A stretch of DNA of 64,000 bases. Origin: Butyricimonas faecalis. GTDB taxonomy: Bacteria; Bacteroidota; Bacteroidia; Bacteroidales; Marinifilaceae. The DNA is taken from assembly GCF_003991565.1 (NCBI RefSeq), contig NZ_CP032819.1, positions 2,790,001 to 2,854,000 of the forward strand. Reading direction: 5' to 3'. The notes beneath the pieces were generated by a model. The model saw only the letters and a program-made list of their open reading frames with translations, had not been told where the DNA came from and made no database searches. The stretch's first letter is position 1. Every line of letters begins with the position of its first letter. The translations under genes and the position numbers were made by a program. Shown here one piece after another: positions 42,416 through 52,887 of this stretch.

Positions 42416-45094
42416 TTACCACTTAGGAGCTTTCTTCAAAGAGCGATTAATCAAATATAATAAATAATCGTAATGTGCTTGGGTTTCAATATTTCCCGTA
42501 CCTTTGCGCTGGTTTATTAATTTAATAACCTTCCCGTAAAGAGCATTCCACAAATGATTTGTATTGTCTACTGCGATATTCTCTACTAACCAACGGCTAC
42601 CAAACCCTGCTGTCAGATTGGTTTTCAAGGCATTATCCACAAAACGCATCTCTGTCGGAATTTCAACATTGCGCATTTGTTTGATTTGGCGTAAGATCTC
42701 TTCTTCACTTGGTATTTGTGGTGTTGTCGCATATACTTGTCCAAACGGGTCTTTCTTACCGTTAAAGTCGACAAGATCACGAGTCCGACGGATAAATTCG
42801 TTTTGCATAATACGTTCTGCCTCTGTAACATTTCTGCCTTTTATCGTGGAGTCCCAAATGTAAGCGTAAAGATCTTCAAGATATTCTTTGGGGGTATAGT
42901 TGTCTTTATCTCTATATGCCACGAGAGACAATCGCTTGGTAATGAACAACTCAGTTGTTACGTTTTGCATGCGAATTAAATAAGTTTGTAATATGCGGCG
43001 AGCTTGCGAACCGTCAAATGCCAAATTTTTCGTTACGTTGTAATTGTCAATCCAATCCATGTTTTTCAACTCGTTCATGACAAAAGCCAAAGAACGTTTT
43101 TGTAAATCCTTGCTTAAAGGAATAAACGAAGGCATAGCATCACCCACGAAATGTTCGTTTAATTTGAATCCCCCGATATTTATATACACGTTGAACAAAT
43201 ATTGTTCAAAATGGTACACCAAATACCTGTAAAGCACATTTCTATATTCGAAATCAACATCTTGACTATCCAACCAATCGTTCATGTTCTCAAGAATATA
43301 TTTCAAATTCTTGATGCCATAAGTACTGGCTTTGAGTGCATCATCACCCAAATCGTTCGGGAGGGCAGTCGGATCAAACGTTGTCAACAGGCGTTGCCTT
43401 TTGCCATAGCGGAAAATAGGATCTCCGGCTTTCTCTGCAATCCATTTTTTGACAATTTCATAATCAGCTTCTTGTGTCGTGGCTTCAGGATTCGGTTGAT
43501 AAGCTACTTGCACGGTATAGTAGTCGGCAGGTCCAATTTTACTCTGAACGAGTACCACATTTTTATCTTCCGGTTGTGCCACGTAGTTATATCCCAATTC
43601 GTCCATAATCGACGGGCTGATTCCGTATTGCTGGGTGAAAGAAGCCGAACGCAAGGAATCTGTCGGGTAAGCATTGGAGGCGGCAGCGTTGCACAGGAAC
43701 CCCAGCATTGTTCCCGTATTGTTGGCAACCATGGCCTTTAATCCTTCACCGAAAACTTCCAAGGGCAATTTCATATTACGAGCCCGAGCATCATTGGATG
43801 CCGTTTGAATGAAACGTCCATAATTGATTTGGCTTAACACATCATGAAAAATAAACAGGGAAGCCGTCATAATTTCACCGGAACGAGGATCTGCCCATAG
43901 AGGACCCGATACGGTACTGTATATACTAGTCGGGGCATAACGAATACAATTAAACGCAATATTATCTGGGTCAAAATTCGGATCATCTTTTGGGAAAGGT
44001 TTTACTTGGATGGCATTTTTAAAACCGATAGCTTCAAATGCTTTATTCCATTCAAGGACTCCTGCCGTGATATATTCACTCCAGCCTTGCGGGAAAAGGT
44101 TGTCAATATAGAACACGATCGGCTTTATCAGTTCCACAAGTTCACCTCGTTTATAGGCTTCCATGTCCTTCGGTTGCAAATTCCAGCGAGTCATATAGTG
44201 TGTCTTCATAGCACGATCTACCTTCGTGTTCATATTCATTCGGGCAATCGTGTTGATATTAACACGAGGATCTGCCAACCGAGGCCACATGATATCTTTC
44301 TCTTCCGGAAGAATCATAAGAGTGCGGTTAAGTTTTGCCGTCACGGGCTCATCTTTGGCAACAAGATATTCCCCGCCCACGACAATATCCTGGTCGTAAT
44401 TTAAAGTTGTGACAACAGACACGTTATTTTCAAAAGCTTTTATCGTGTCGATTTTTGAAAGTTCCTTTTTAAACTTAACAGCACGACTTGCCCGACCGTA
44501 TTCTACGGTACGTTTACTCGGTCCCCAAAATGGATTCATTTCATCCCGATGTTCCGTGAAGAACGCTGTCATATCGACAACAACCGCACTGCTATCCGGG
44601 GTGTAAGTTTCTACTTTGAATGTATTAATTATAGCCGGGGCGCTACTTTTCCGGATCGCTTCGCGTGTGTTTTCGTCCTTTGAATCCGTGTAGATTGGAG
44701 TCTGTCCGTTTGCAAGCAATTCCACTATACACATTTGCAAAGTCGAATCCCGTAGAGTAAAGGTCACGTGCATCGGTTCATAAGGCATTTGCCCCACCAG
44801 CCCGTTACCGTTATCACTAATTTCTACGATAGTTGAACCTAAAAGGAATTCTCGGCTTAACAATGTTTTCGGGAATTCAAAATAAACTTTTCCATTCACT
44901 TGGCGGAGCGTGAACAATCCTTCTGCCGTTATTACTTTTTTATCCTTGAAAAGCTTTTCATATTTCGTCAACTCTTGACTTTCAACTTTTTCTGTTTTTT
45001 TCTTTTTCCGTTCACTCTTTGCCATGACATTCACCGTGCTTGTCAAACAGAAAGCCACGAGCAATAAAATGGATATAACTATATTTCTATTCAT
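42416..45094 (-). CDS. DUF5117-type zinc metalloprotease homologue with erased active site
   Basis: A secreted protein of 892 aa (signal peptide about 1-25, then a lysine-rich linker). It has DUF5118 (about 45-95, KYEKLFKDKKVITAEGLFTL), DUF5117 (about 110-300) and the C-terminal DUF4953 region, and aligns with its two neighbours along its whole length. Where they have HExxHxxGxxH, residues 458-468 read NNTGTMLGFLC, so every zinc ligand and the catalytic Glu are replaced. The downstream Met-turn SIMD is kept. The frame is intact and full length, which argues for a conserved non-catalytic role (binding or regulation) rather than decay. It is the last gene of locus 4. Confidence 0.88.
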   Translation of the reverse strand: MNRNIVISILLLVAFCLTSTVNVMAKSERKKKKTEKVESQELTKYEKLFKDKKVITAEGLFTLRQVNGKVYFEFPKTLLSREFLLGSTIVEISDNGNGLVGQMPYEPMHVTFTLRDSTLQMCIVELLANGQTPIYTDSKDENTREAIRKSSAPAIINTFKVETYTPDSSAVVVDMTAFFTEHRDEMNPFWGPSKRTVEYGRASRAVKFKKELSKIDTIKAFENNVSVVTTLNYDQDIVVGGEYLVAKDEPVTAKLNRTLMILPEEKDIMWPRLADPRVNINTIARMNMNTKVDRAMKTHYMTRWNLQPKDMEAYKRGELVELIKPIVFYIDNLFPQGWSEYITAGVLEWNKAFEAIGFKNAIQVKPFPKDDPNFDPDNIAFNCIRYAPTSIYSTVSGPLWADPRSGEIMTASLFIFHDVLSQINYGRFIQTASNDARARNMKLPLEVFGEGLKAMVANNTGTMLGFLCNAAASNAYPTDSLRSASFTQQYGISPSIMDELGYNYVAQPEDKNVVLVQSKIGPADYYTVQVAYQPNPEATTQEADYEIVKKWIAEKAGDPIFRYGKRQRLLTTFDPTALPNDLGDDALKASTYGIKNLKYILENMNDWLDSQDVDFEYRNVLYRYLVYHFEQYLFNVYINIGGFKLNEHFVGDAMPSFIPLSKDLQKRSLAFVMNELKNMDWIDNYNVTKNLAFDGSQARRILQTYLIRMQNVTTELFITKRLSLVAYRDKDNYTPKEYLEDLYAYIWDSTIKGRNVTEAERIMQNEFIRRTRDLVDFNGKKDPFGQVYATTPQIPSEEEILRQIKQMRNVEIPTEMRFVDNALKTNLTAGFGSRWLVENIAVDNTNHLWNALYGKVIKLINQRKGTGNIETQAHYDYLLYLINRSLKKAPKW

Positions 45095-45119
45095 TACTTT
45101 AGTTTTTAATTTTAAGCAT

Positions 45120-47678
45120 TTATTCCTTCCTATTTCTGAAATCTTCGATCATTTCCAACAAATAAGCGTGATGTGCCCGCGTATTAAAATTACCGGTTGC
45201 CCGTTTACTTTTTACCGTTTTTTCAATGCGGTCAAGTAGTGAAAAATACAGGTACTTCGTGTTATCATGAGCAATGTTATAGACCGGGTATTGGAACTCG
45301 AATCCCGATGCCATGTGTTCTCCGCAACTGCAAGTACGACGCAACATGGGTTTCTCCGCAATAGGAGGTCTTTTCACCGTCCAGTTAACAGGTAATAATG
45401 AATTCAAGAGGGAAGACAATATCGTTTTCTGCAAAAGCATGTCAATAGCAGAAAGGTTTTTCCCCTTGATTGTCGGTTCCCACACGAGAGCATGCAGGTC
45501 GTTCAGGTATTCTTGGGATGAGTAGGAGTTCGGATCACGGTACTCGCCTAAGGATATTTTTTTCGTGTTGACAAGTAAAGCTGCTGCAAAATTCTTCACG
45601 AGCCTCTCCGAACGAGGAGAACTTACTCTTAAGTTTTCTGTTACTTGGGGATTATCCAACCATTCCAGTTGTTGCAAATTTTTAATCAGAAACCTAAGCG
45701 ATTGTTTTTGCTTCTCCTTGGGAACAACTGCGAACGAGGGGCGAGGATCGTTTACCTCGTGTTCATTCAAGTAAAAACCACCTATATTCATCAGTGCATT
45801 ATAGAGATAACCGAAACATTGATTGACAATTTCTCCATAAATATTTATCCGGTAATCAAAATTCGGGTCTTCCTTGTCCATCCACTCGTTCACATGTTCG
45901 AGAATGTACTTCAAGTTTTTGATACCGTACTCTCCTGCCTTCACCGCATCATCCCCCAAATCTTCCATCAATGCACTAGGGTCATACACGGCTTGGAGCT
46001 GTTGCTTCCCGTAACGGAACATCGGGTCACCGGCTTTCTCGGCAATCCAGCCTCGCACGATAGCATTCTCTTCTTCCGCTGTTTTTGCCTCGGGAATGGG
46101 TTGATAACCTATTTTTATGGCATAAAAGTCATAAACCCCGATATTGGGAGGCGTCAATCGCAAACCTTTATCTCCGGGTTGAGCAATGTAATTATTACGG
46201 GCATAGTCCATAATGGAAGGAGTGGTACCGTATTTTTGCGTGAACGAAGCGGAACGAAGCGAATCTACCGGATAGGATGAAGAGGCTCCCATGTTATGCA
46301 TCAACCCCAAACAATGTCCCACCTCGTGAGCGATAACATAGTTAAGGCTTTCATCCAATATGTCTTGTGGCAACTTTTTCGTGCGCACTCTTTCATTTAC
46401 TTGTGCGGTTTGCACGAAACGCATATCGTTCACGAGCTTGATGACATCGTGGTAAATATACACGGAAGCGTTGATAATCTCCCCGGTACGAGGGTCTGTC
46501 CACGAGGGCCCCATCCCGTTAGCCACATCGATAGGCGCATAACGGATGCACGAATATTTCAGGTTGTCCGGGTCAAATTCCGGGTCATCCATCGGGAAAT
46601 CTTTTGCCTGCATCACGTTTTTAAAACCGATTTTCTCGAAAGCGGCATTCCATTCCAAGACTCCCGCATGGATTGCTTTTTTCCATTCAGCCGGAAATGT
46701 ATTGTCGATGTAGAACACAATGGGTTTCACCGGCTCGACCAATTCACCCCGCTTGTATGCCTCCATATCCTTCGGCTGCACGTTCCAGCGATTCATGAAA
46801 TAAACGTATTTTGAGCCATCCCGCTTTACACTGATATTCTGTTTCACGGTAGTAAAAAATCCGATCCGGGGATCCGAAATCCTACTCCTCATCATATGCT
46901 CCTCGTCCGGTAACAGAATGATAGAGCGATTAACTTTTATCGTTACAGGCAACTTAACCTCTTTATTCTCTTGGCTTGCAATCGTGTAATTCAAAGAGGA
47001 GATGATCGACACATTATCCTCGAACGCTTTAATGTCATCGATAAACGACAACTCCTGCTGGTATTCCGGTGATAATTTAACTCTCCCGTATTCGGCTTTT
47101 ATCCCGTACGGGTCAAAAGGCGAAACGCGCTCGTCATCACTCAAAAATAGATCTGTCATGTCAATAACCACGGCTGTACTGTCGTTATTGAATGCTTTTA
47201 TTTCGTACGTTTTGATAATCGGCGAGATAGAACTTTTCCGGATGGATTGTTTCAGTTCATCTTCCCGGCTATCCGAATACTTCGGAATCACTCCCCACGG
47301 TTGCGTGATTTGAAGCAATTGGATAGAGGAATCCCTGCGGGCAAAGGCCAAGTGCAGAGGCTCTTGTGGCTTTTGTCCCACAAGCGAATAACCGTTGTCG
47401 CTTGTTTCCTTGATCGTGGAACCAAGCAAAAATTCTCGATTTAGAAGCGTCAACGGGATTTCAAAATAGAGCTTTTTATCTGTTTTATGAAGGGTAAATA
47501 CCCCTTTACGGGTAACAAATTTTTCCTGCTTGAACAATTTATCATATTTGCTTTCCCGGGTTGCTTCTTCTGTCTTGTCTTTATTCTTTCTTTTCCTGTT
47601 CCCACCGAAACTATCATCGGGTAATGCCGTCACGAGTAGAAAAAGAGAAGAGATGAATATAATGAACCCTTTCGTCAT
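45120..47678 (-). CDS. Zinc-dependent metalloprotease, DUF5117/DUF5118 type
   Basis: A secreted protein of 852 aa with signal peptide and a charged linker (GGNRKRKNKDKTEEATRESK). DUF5118 is at about 45-95, DUF5117 at about 110-300, and a metzincin-like catalytic region contains HEVGHCLGLMH (451-461) and Met-turn SIMDYARNNYIAQ. The three His are zinc ligands and the Glu the general base in this class. It lies 25 bases before the pseudo-protease gene and 45 bases after the 894-aa paralogue. It probably cleaves proteins or peptides for import by the locus-4 SusCD; the substrate is not evident. Confidence 0.92.
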   Translation of the reverse strand: MTKGFIIFISSLFLLVTALPDDSFGGNRKRKNKDKTEEATRESKYDKLFKQEKFVTRKGVFTLHKTDKKLYFEIPLTLLNREFLLGSTIKETSDNGYSLVGQKPQEPLHLAFARRDSSIQLLQITQPWGVIPKYSDSREDELKQSIRKSSISPIIKTYEIKAFNNDSTAVVIDMTDLFLSDDERVSPFDPYGIKAEYGRVKLSPEYQQELSFIDDIKAFEDNVSIISSLNYTIASQENKEVKLPVTIKVNRSIILLPDEEHMMRSRISDPRIGFFTTVKQNISVKRDGSKYVYFMNRWNVQPKDMEAYKRGELVEPVKPIVFYIDNTFPAEWKKAIHAGVLEWNAAFEKIGFKNVMQAKDFPMDDPEFDPDNLKYSCIRYAPIDVANGMGPSWTDPRTGEIINASVYIYHDVIKLVNDMRFVQTAQVNERVRTKKLPQDILDESLNYVIAHEVGHCLGLMHNMGASSSYPVDSLRSASFTQKYGTTPSIMDYARNNYIAQPGDKGLRLTPPNIGVYDFYAIKIGYQPIPEAKTAEEENAIVRGWIAEKAGDPMFRYGKQQLQAVYDPSALMEDLGDDAVKAGEYGIKNLKYILEHVNEWMDKEDPNFDYRINIYGEIVNQCFGYLYNALMNIGGFYLNEHEVNDPRPSFAVVPKEKQKQSLRFLIKNLQQLEWLDNPQVTENLRVSSPRSERLVKNFAAALLVNTKKISLGEYRDPNSYSSQEYLNDLHALVWEPTIKGKNLSAIDMLLQKTILSSLLNSLLPVNWTVKRPPIAEKPMLRRTCSCGEHMASGFEFQYPVYNIAHDNTKYLYFSLLDRIEKTVKSKRATGNFNTRAHHAYLLEMIEDFRNRKE

Positions 47679-47723
47679 AATACTGATTTAATTTTTTTAA
47701 TTTATGCTGTCACTTGTAATTTA

Positions 47724-50408
47724 TTACTTATCTCTGAGAAAATCCTCGATTAATGATAACAAATAGTTATAATGAGCTTTGGATTCGTAGGTCCCCGTAT
47801 TTTTATTCGCTTTTAGCGTGTTATGAATTCGGCTTACCATCCGATGCAATAAATGTTTTTGGTTGTCATTGGATATATTCTCCACGTACATGATGTAATT
47901 AAAACCGAATGTTTCATTTAATGCTTGCCTAAAATCATTGTCACGTTTGAAATTCAAGAAATTCTTTTCAGTCGTATTCGCATGTAATGCCGAGTTTTGG
48001 CTCAAAGAATTCATCATTTGCATAGCTTCATAAACAGGCATCTTTATTTTGGCGAATGTTGGAATCTCCGGTATGGGATTACTCCTAAGTAAAAAATAGT
48101 CCGATTGAAACATTTTTTCGGTTAGTGGATCAGCTTCTTTAAGCAAGGTTTCAAGGAAAACTGTTTGCAATAACATTTCCGATGCCATGGGGGTTCTTCC
48201 TTTGATAGCGGATTCCCACACGTAGCTATACAAATCATCAAGATATTCTCTCGGCGTGTAAGCAACGTCCGGTTCACGGTAGGCAGCCAGTGATATGCGT
48301 TTCGTGTTCAATAATGTTCCGCTAAATTCTTTCAGCATGAGTCTTGCCGTTGAACCGCCAAATTCAAGATTTTTAACCACGTTAATGTCATCGATCCATT
48401 CTAGGTTCTTCAGTTCTTTCATGATGAATGCCAGCGAACGCTTCTGGATTTCCTTGGGAACAACCTTACATGTAGCGTAAGGATCTCCCACGTAATGTTC
48501 GTTGATATAGAATCCCCCTATATTCGTCTGAGCATTTGTCAAGTAACGGGTGTATTGGGTCACCATATCATTGTAAATACTTTGGCGGTAGGTGTAATCA
48601 TGATCTTTATCATCCAACCATTCATTCATATGTGCCAAAATATATTTCAAGTTCTTGATACCGTACTCCCCAGCTTTTACTGGATCATCACTCAAGTCCT
48701 CCGTCATGGATGAAGGGTCGAATACACCGTAATACACTTGTTGTTTCCCGTAGCGGTACTTCGGGTCCCCAGCTTTATCGCTAACGAATTTTCTTAATAC
48801 CGGAATTTCTTCCGCGGTAGTATTTGCTTCAAGAATCGGTTTATACCCGTATTCGATAGCGTAATAGTCATACACGCCCAAGTCGGGGGGGGTTAATTTA
48901 ACTCCTTTATCTCCGGGTTGTGCTATATAATTATAACGCGCATAGTCCATAATAGACATCGTTGTCCCATATTTTGCCATAAATTCCGCATCCCGATACT
49001 TCTCAACAGGAATAGCGGCAGAGGCTGCCATATTATGCGTCAAACCCAACGTGTGCCCGATCTCGTGGGCAATAATGTAACGCATGCTTTCTTTCACTAC
49101 GTCTTCCGGTAATTTGGGTGTTCTTACGCGTTCATCCAATTGTGCCGTTTGCACGAAACGCATACTATTTACCAGTTGAATCACGTCGTGATAAACCAAC
49201 ACACTAGCATTGATAATCTCGTTGTTTCTCGGATCTACCCATGAAGGACCTTGTGCGTTAGCCATCCCAATCGGGCAGTAACGAACACAATTATATTTAA
49301 TATTATCCGGGTCGAATTCCGGGTCGTTTGTCGGAAAATCTTTAGCTACCATCACATTTTTGAAACCGATTTTTTCAAAAGCCTTGTTCCATTCCAAAAT
49401 ACCTTGGCGAATCGGTTCTTTCCATTCCTCAGGGAAAGCGTTATCCACGTAGAACACGATCGGCTTTACGGGTTCCACCAATTCTCCCTTCTTGTAGGCC
49501 TCCACGTCCTTCGGTTGCACGTCCCATCGGTTGATAAAGTATATATTTTTTATACCGTCTTGCGTGGTACTGACATTACTTTTGTAACCGAAGAAATACC
49601 CCACCCGGGGGTCGGCTATTCTCGGGCGCATACTTGGCTTTTCGGGGAGCAAAACCAAAGAACAGTTTACTTTTGCCGTAACCGGTTCGTTGTGAGCAAA
49701 CATTACTATTCCCATATAAATAATATCTTGCAAATAAGACAAACTCGAAGTGATGGATATATTGTCCTCGAAAGCTTTGATTTCATCGACGTAAGAAAGG
49801 TCTTTTTGGTATTTTACAAATCTAGCTGCCATCCCGTAATAAGTTCTTTGGCTATACGGATCAAAAGGTTGCAGCCAACTGTTATTGCCCACGAAAAACT
49901 TGGTGACATCAAACACGACGGCTGTACTATCCGGAGAATAAGCTTCTATTTTGTAAGCATCAATCACGGGAGCAAAATTTCCTTTCGCCATAGCAGCTTT
50001 CACGTTTGGATCTTTTGTGTCCGAAATCATTTGCGTCTTGCGTTCATTGCTCACCTCTTTTATTTGAACAGCACTATCTGCTAATGAAAATTTGATGTGT
50101 ACCAAAGGATTGTTTTTCTGTCCCACCAGCGCATTGGAATTGTCACTGATTTCAGACACGGTTGCACCCAAAAGCATTTCTCTCTCCATCAAAGATAATG
50201 GAAATTCCATGTATACTTTTTGATCCATCTTGTGAAGGATAATCATCCCTTTCACTGTTGTACACTGCTTTCCCTTGAATAATTTTTCGTACTTGCTTTC
50301 TGTCTTCTCTTCGACTTTTGCATCTTTTTTCTTGGACTTTTTCCTAGCCTCCGAAGTGAACGGCACGCAAAGCAAAGCCACCAGAATAATTAAAACTCTG
50401 ATTTTCAT
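47724..50408 (-). CDS. Zinc-dependent metalloprotease, DUF5117/DUF5118 type
   Basis: A secreted protein of 894 aa with signal peptide (about 1-21) and a Lys-rich linker. DUF5118 is followed by DUF5117 and the catalytic region with HEIGHTLGLTH (448-458) and Met-turn SIMDYARYNYIAQ. It is the first of three tandem paralogues and has an intact active site. A stem-loop lies between it and the PKD-like gene. Domain order and length agree with the family; the call as protease rests on the HExxHxxGxxH plus Met-turn pattern. Confidence 0.92.
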   Translation of the reverse strand: MKIRVLIILVALLCVPFTSEARKKSKKKDAKVEEKTESKYEKLFKGKQCTTVKGMIILHKMDQKVYMEFPLSLMEREMLLGATVSEISDNSNALVGQKNNPLVHIKFSLADSAVQIKEVSNERKTQMISDTKDPNVKAAMAKGNFAPVIDAYKIEAYSPDSTAVVFDVTKFFVGNNSWLQPFDPYSQRTYYGMAARFVKYQKDLSYVDEIKAFEDNISITSSLSYLQDIIYMGIVMFAHNEPVTAKVNCSLVLLPEKPSMRPRIADPRVGYFFGYKSNVSTTQDGIKNIYFINRWDVQPKDVEAYKKGELVEPVKPIVFYVDNAFPEEWKEPIRQGILEWNKAFEKIGFKNVMVAKDFPTNDPEFDPDNIKYNCVRYCPIGMANAQGPSWVDPRNNEIINASVLVYHDVIQLVNSMRFVQTAQLDERVRTPKLPEDVVKESMRYIIAHEIGHTLGLTHNMAASAAIPVEKYRDAEFMAKYGTTMSIMDYARYNYIAQPGDKGVKLTPPDLGVYDYYAIEYGYKPILEANTTAEEIPVLRKFVSDKAGDPKYRYGKQQVYYGVFDPSSMTEDLSDDPVKAGEYGIKNLKYILAHMNEWLDDKDHDYTYRQSIYNDMVTQYTRYLTNAQTNIGGFYINEHYVGDPYATCKVVPKEIQKRSLAFIMKELKNLEWIDDINVVKNLEFGGSTARLMLKEFSGTLLNTKRISLAAYREPDVAYTPREYLDDLYSYVWESAIKGRTPMASEMLLQTVFLETLLKEADPLTEKMFQSDYFLLRSNPIPEIPTFAKIKMPVYEAMQMMNSLSQNSALHANTTEKNFLNFKRDNDFRQALNETFGFNYIMYVENISNDNQKHLLHRMVSRIHNTLKANKNTGTYESKAHYNYLLSLIEDFLRDK

Positions 50409-50472
50409 AAATATTTTGATTTAAACATACAATAACATCCCATCCTAGGGATTTATGAATTTTATTGAAAGA

Positions 50473-50500
50473 AATACAGGTACTTGATAGTATCCGTATT
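50473..50500 (-). terminator. Stem-loop after the locus-4 lipoprotein genes
   Basis: AATACAGGTAC (50473-50483) pairs imperfectly with GTATCCGTATT (50490-50500). TTTCTTTC follows in the transcript. It occupies the same position, after the last SusCD lipoprotein gene, as stem-loops in loci 1 to 3. Confidence 0.4.
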
Positions 50501-50522
50501 CCTTTTGGCATTTTTATATTCT

Positions 50523-52157
50523 CTATTTTTTATTCGCATTAGACCAACTCCACTCGTTTCCACTTCCTACTTTAAAGCGGACATCAACGATTTTGCCAAG
50601 ATTCGTTTCTTCGGGAGTCTTCCATATCAATTTTTCTTCGTTTGTTAAATTTTTACCATCTTTCATATTCAGAATAATAAATTGTCCATTATCCATACCA
50701 ATCCCCGCATGCCTGTGTCTATATTTTTCCGCATTTATTGCCGTGACATTGCCGGAGCAGGTATAATAAGGTTTAATGCCATCTTTAGGGGAATTTCTGC
50801 AATACAAGTAGAGTTCCTTATCCTTGGATATAAGTACGTAATCTGATTCTTCCCCGTAAGGCAAAGTATATATCACGCTATTGGAGTTTATATACGGGGC
50901 TAAATCAATTTCATTACGTTTACAGTTATTTAAGTAGACATCTGAAATATTCCAATCCCGATTTATGATAAAATCTTGTGTCCAGTATTTCCCATCTTTA
51001 TCTTTTAAAATCATGAAGAACCCAACACACTGGGATGAGTATGCATCATAGGGATCGGGACGATAATATCCTAAATGGATTAATTCATTATCTCCTAGAT
51101 TATCCAGAGGTACCCAATCTGCTGGAACCGACTCAATATCGTCCGAAGGTTTACCGGGCATTACTAGAGGTTTGTTTACATTTGTCAATCCATTATTGAT
51201 GGTTTGATCCAAGACCAAAACCAGTCGGTTATTTTCAAAATCATGGAGGGTTGCAAAACCACAATAGACGAATGTCGATAGATGGATATGAGCATGCAAT
51301 TCTTCTCCGTCTAAAGTAACCGGTGTTTGTAAATAGCTGCTTGAATGAAACAATTGATCATTGGGTTTTACCCGAGAAAATATTTTCCCATCATAATTTT
51401 CTATCAAGTCGACTCTTTTCATGGACATGGTATTGATCGGTTTGAAATCAGCTGGCAAGGCATTGTTGGCGAACGCCTCGTCAATTGTGATCTCTTTTTG
51501 GAATGCAAAACCATCCAAATCAACCATGCCTTGTCCCCCTTGTTGCACAATCATAATATTACCAACTAAGTTACTGTTGCCGTATGTATTACAGAAGTGT
51601 TCATGTATTTTAATTGGTATAGAGCCTAACTCACTATTATTTTGTTGTTTATACACGTCTTCATACACGATGTCAGCCCAAACCTCCTCCCCGGTTTCAT
51701 TTTCTTCTATTGACTCTTTTATGAATGTCAGGTAAGATTTTTGGTCTTTATCTCCCAGTATAATCCACCCATAGGCATTAAATTTACTATACACCTCATA
51801 CGTTTTGGATTGAATGTAGGTAACCCCCGTATTAGGATCGGTAATGCGTAAAGCAAGTTGTCCTAATGCAATCGTGTCCGTGACCCAGTGGAAATCTTTT
51901 TTATTCCACTCCGGGCGTGTTTTACCACAATAAGTCCACGTGTAAGTCAAATTCTCTGTCTCAACACCGCTGCTAAATGTTAATTCCGGTTTTATATCCA
52001 GTACATCCCCTATGGTTATGTTATTTTCAAAATTGGGAAATTCTCCGATTTCTATAGTATTGATATCGTGGTAAGAATTACTTCCTTTGTCATCATAGCA
52101 ATTGGTGAAAAACAGCACTATAATGATGAGTGAAAATATATTATATTTCATCTTCAT
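50523..52157 (-). CDS. PKD-like family lipoprotein (locus 4)
   Basis: A 544-aa lipoprotein (lipobox FTNC, Cys20). The N-terminal PKD/Ig-like part includes LTYTWTYCGKTRPEWNKKDF and the shared joint YEVYSKFNAYGWIILGDKDQ, followed by a mostly beta-rich remainder of about 400 residues. It is equivalent to the 536-aa protein of locus 3 in length, joint and position. It probably sits at the cell surface as part of the SusCD assembly. Enzymatic function cannot be assigned. Confidence 0.75.
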   Translation of the reverse strand: MKMKYNIFSLIIIVLFFTNCYDDKGSNSYHDINTIEIGEFPNFENNITIGDVLDIKPELTFSSGVETENLTYTWTYCGKTRPEWNKKDFHWVTDTIALGQLALRITDPNTGVTYIQSKTYEVYSKFNAYGWIILGDKDQKSYLTFIKESIEENETGEEVWADIVYEDVYKQQNNSELGSIPIKIHEHFCNTYGNSNLVGNIMIVQQGGQGMVDLDGFAFQKEITIDEAFANNALPADFKPINTMSMKRVDLIENYDGKIFSRVKPNDQLFHSSSYLQTPVTLDGEELHAHIHLSTFVYCGFATLHDFENNRLVLVLDQTINNGLTNVNKPLVMPGKPSDDIESVPADWVPLDNLGDNELIHLGYYRPDPYDAYSSQCVGFFMILKDKDGKYWTQDFIINRDWNISDVYLNNCKRNEIDLAPYINSNSVIYTLPYGEESDYVLISKDKELYLYCRNSPKDGIKPYYTCSGNVTAINAEKYRHRHAGIGMDNGQFIILNMKDGKNLTNEEKLIWKTPEETNLGKIVDVRFKVGSGNEWSWSNANKK

Positions 52158-52174
52158 GGTCTTTTAATTTAAAA

Positions 52175-52873
52175 TTAATAGCAAGGGATTATCATTGGGG
52201 CTCCTCCAGCTTCCGTTATGTCATTGTCCGGATCATTATCGGCAAGCGAAGCCGCAATGGCGTTTTTGAGTTCTAGTGCTAATAGCCGCATCTCCCACGG
52301 TTCCTTACCTTCTAGGGTGGTTTCGTCCGTTACTTTTATAAAGGCAGTGTATTTCTCCGGGGAGAATGTCCCTAAATACATTTCAACGATGGTATTATCC
52401 CACCATAAAGGGCAACTTATCATATTGTCATAACGAAGTTGCGCTGTTTGTTGGTAATAATAACCGGCTTTAAAATTTTCATTTTCAGCCAAGGTGAGCT
52501 TAAGTAGGTAGGATTTCTCCTCTAGCTTCTCTTTCTTAACCTCTATCCACAACGTGTCCTGCATGCGGTTCGCCTTGAAAACAGGAGGTTGGGGTAACAC
52601 GTAGTCCCCCACAATGGCTGTCGTTAAGGAATCAATAACTTGTATTTTATATTCAAGGTCAACCTTGGCTGGTTCTCCGATTAGAGTCACGATGAAGGGC
52701 ACCTTTAATGTATTCTCCCCCGGATGATGCGAAAACGAAATATAAGCCGTGTCCATTCTTCCCTCCGTGGAAATGAATAATTGGCGATGGGCTGTGTCAT
52801 ATAGTGCCGCCTCTTGCTCAGAACAAGCAAACAAGACAAATAATAATCCTAATATAATAATATACTTTTTCAT
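52175..52873 (-). CDS. DUF4843-family lipoprotein (locus 4)
   Basis: A 232-aa lipoprotein (lipobox LFAC, Cys17) with the DUF4843 pattern: YDTAHRQLFISTEGRMDTAY, VPFIVTLIGEPAKVDLEYKI and LKLTLAENENFKAGYYYQQT, followed by the Trp-rich WWDNTIVEMYLGTFSPEKYT. It is shorter than the 276-aa locus-3 protein mainly at the C-terminus. It lies 14 bases after susD and 17 bases before the PKD-like gene. Function unknown. Confidence 0.8.
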   Translation of the reverse strand: MKKYIIILGLLFVLFACSEQEAALYDTAHRQLFISTEGRMDTAYISFSHHPGENTLKVPFIVTLIGEPAKVDLEYKIQVIDSLTTAIVGDYVLPQPPVFKANRMQDTLWIEVKKEKLEEKSYLLKLTLAENENFKAGYYYQQTAQLRYDNMISCPLWWDNTIVEMYLGTFSPEKYTAFIKVTDETTLEGKEPWEMRLLALELKNAIAASLADNDPDNDITEAGGAPMIIPCY

Positions 52874-52887
52874 ATCTTTTGACGTGA

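Noticed and set aside
49251..50084. 277-codon open frame on the plus strand
   Set aside because: It lies wholly antisense to the zinc metalloprotease gene, has no signal or family features and no separate promoter; it is a by-product of the real gene's codon use. The same holds for other long plus-strand frames over the minus-strand genes.
42416..50408. Domain fusion or assembly collapse among the three protease genes
   Set aside because: Each has its own signal peptide, start, stop and clearly different sequence, so they are true tandem paralogues.
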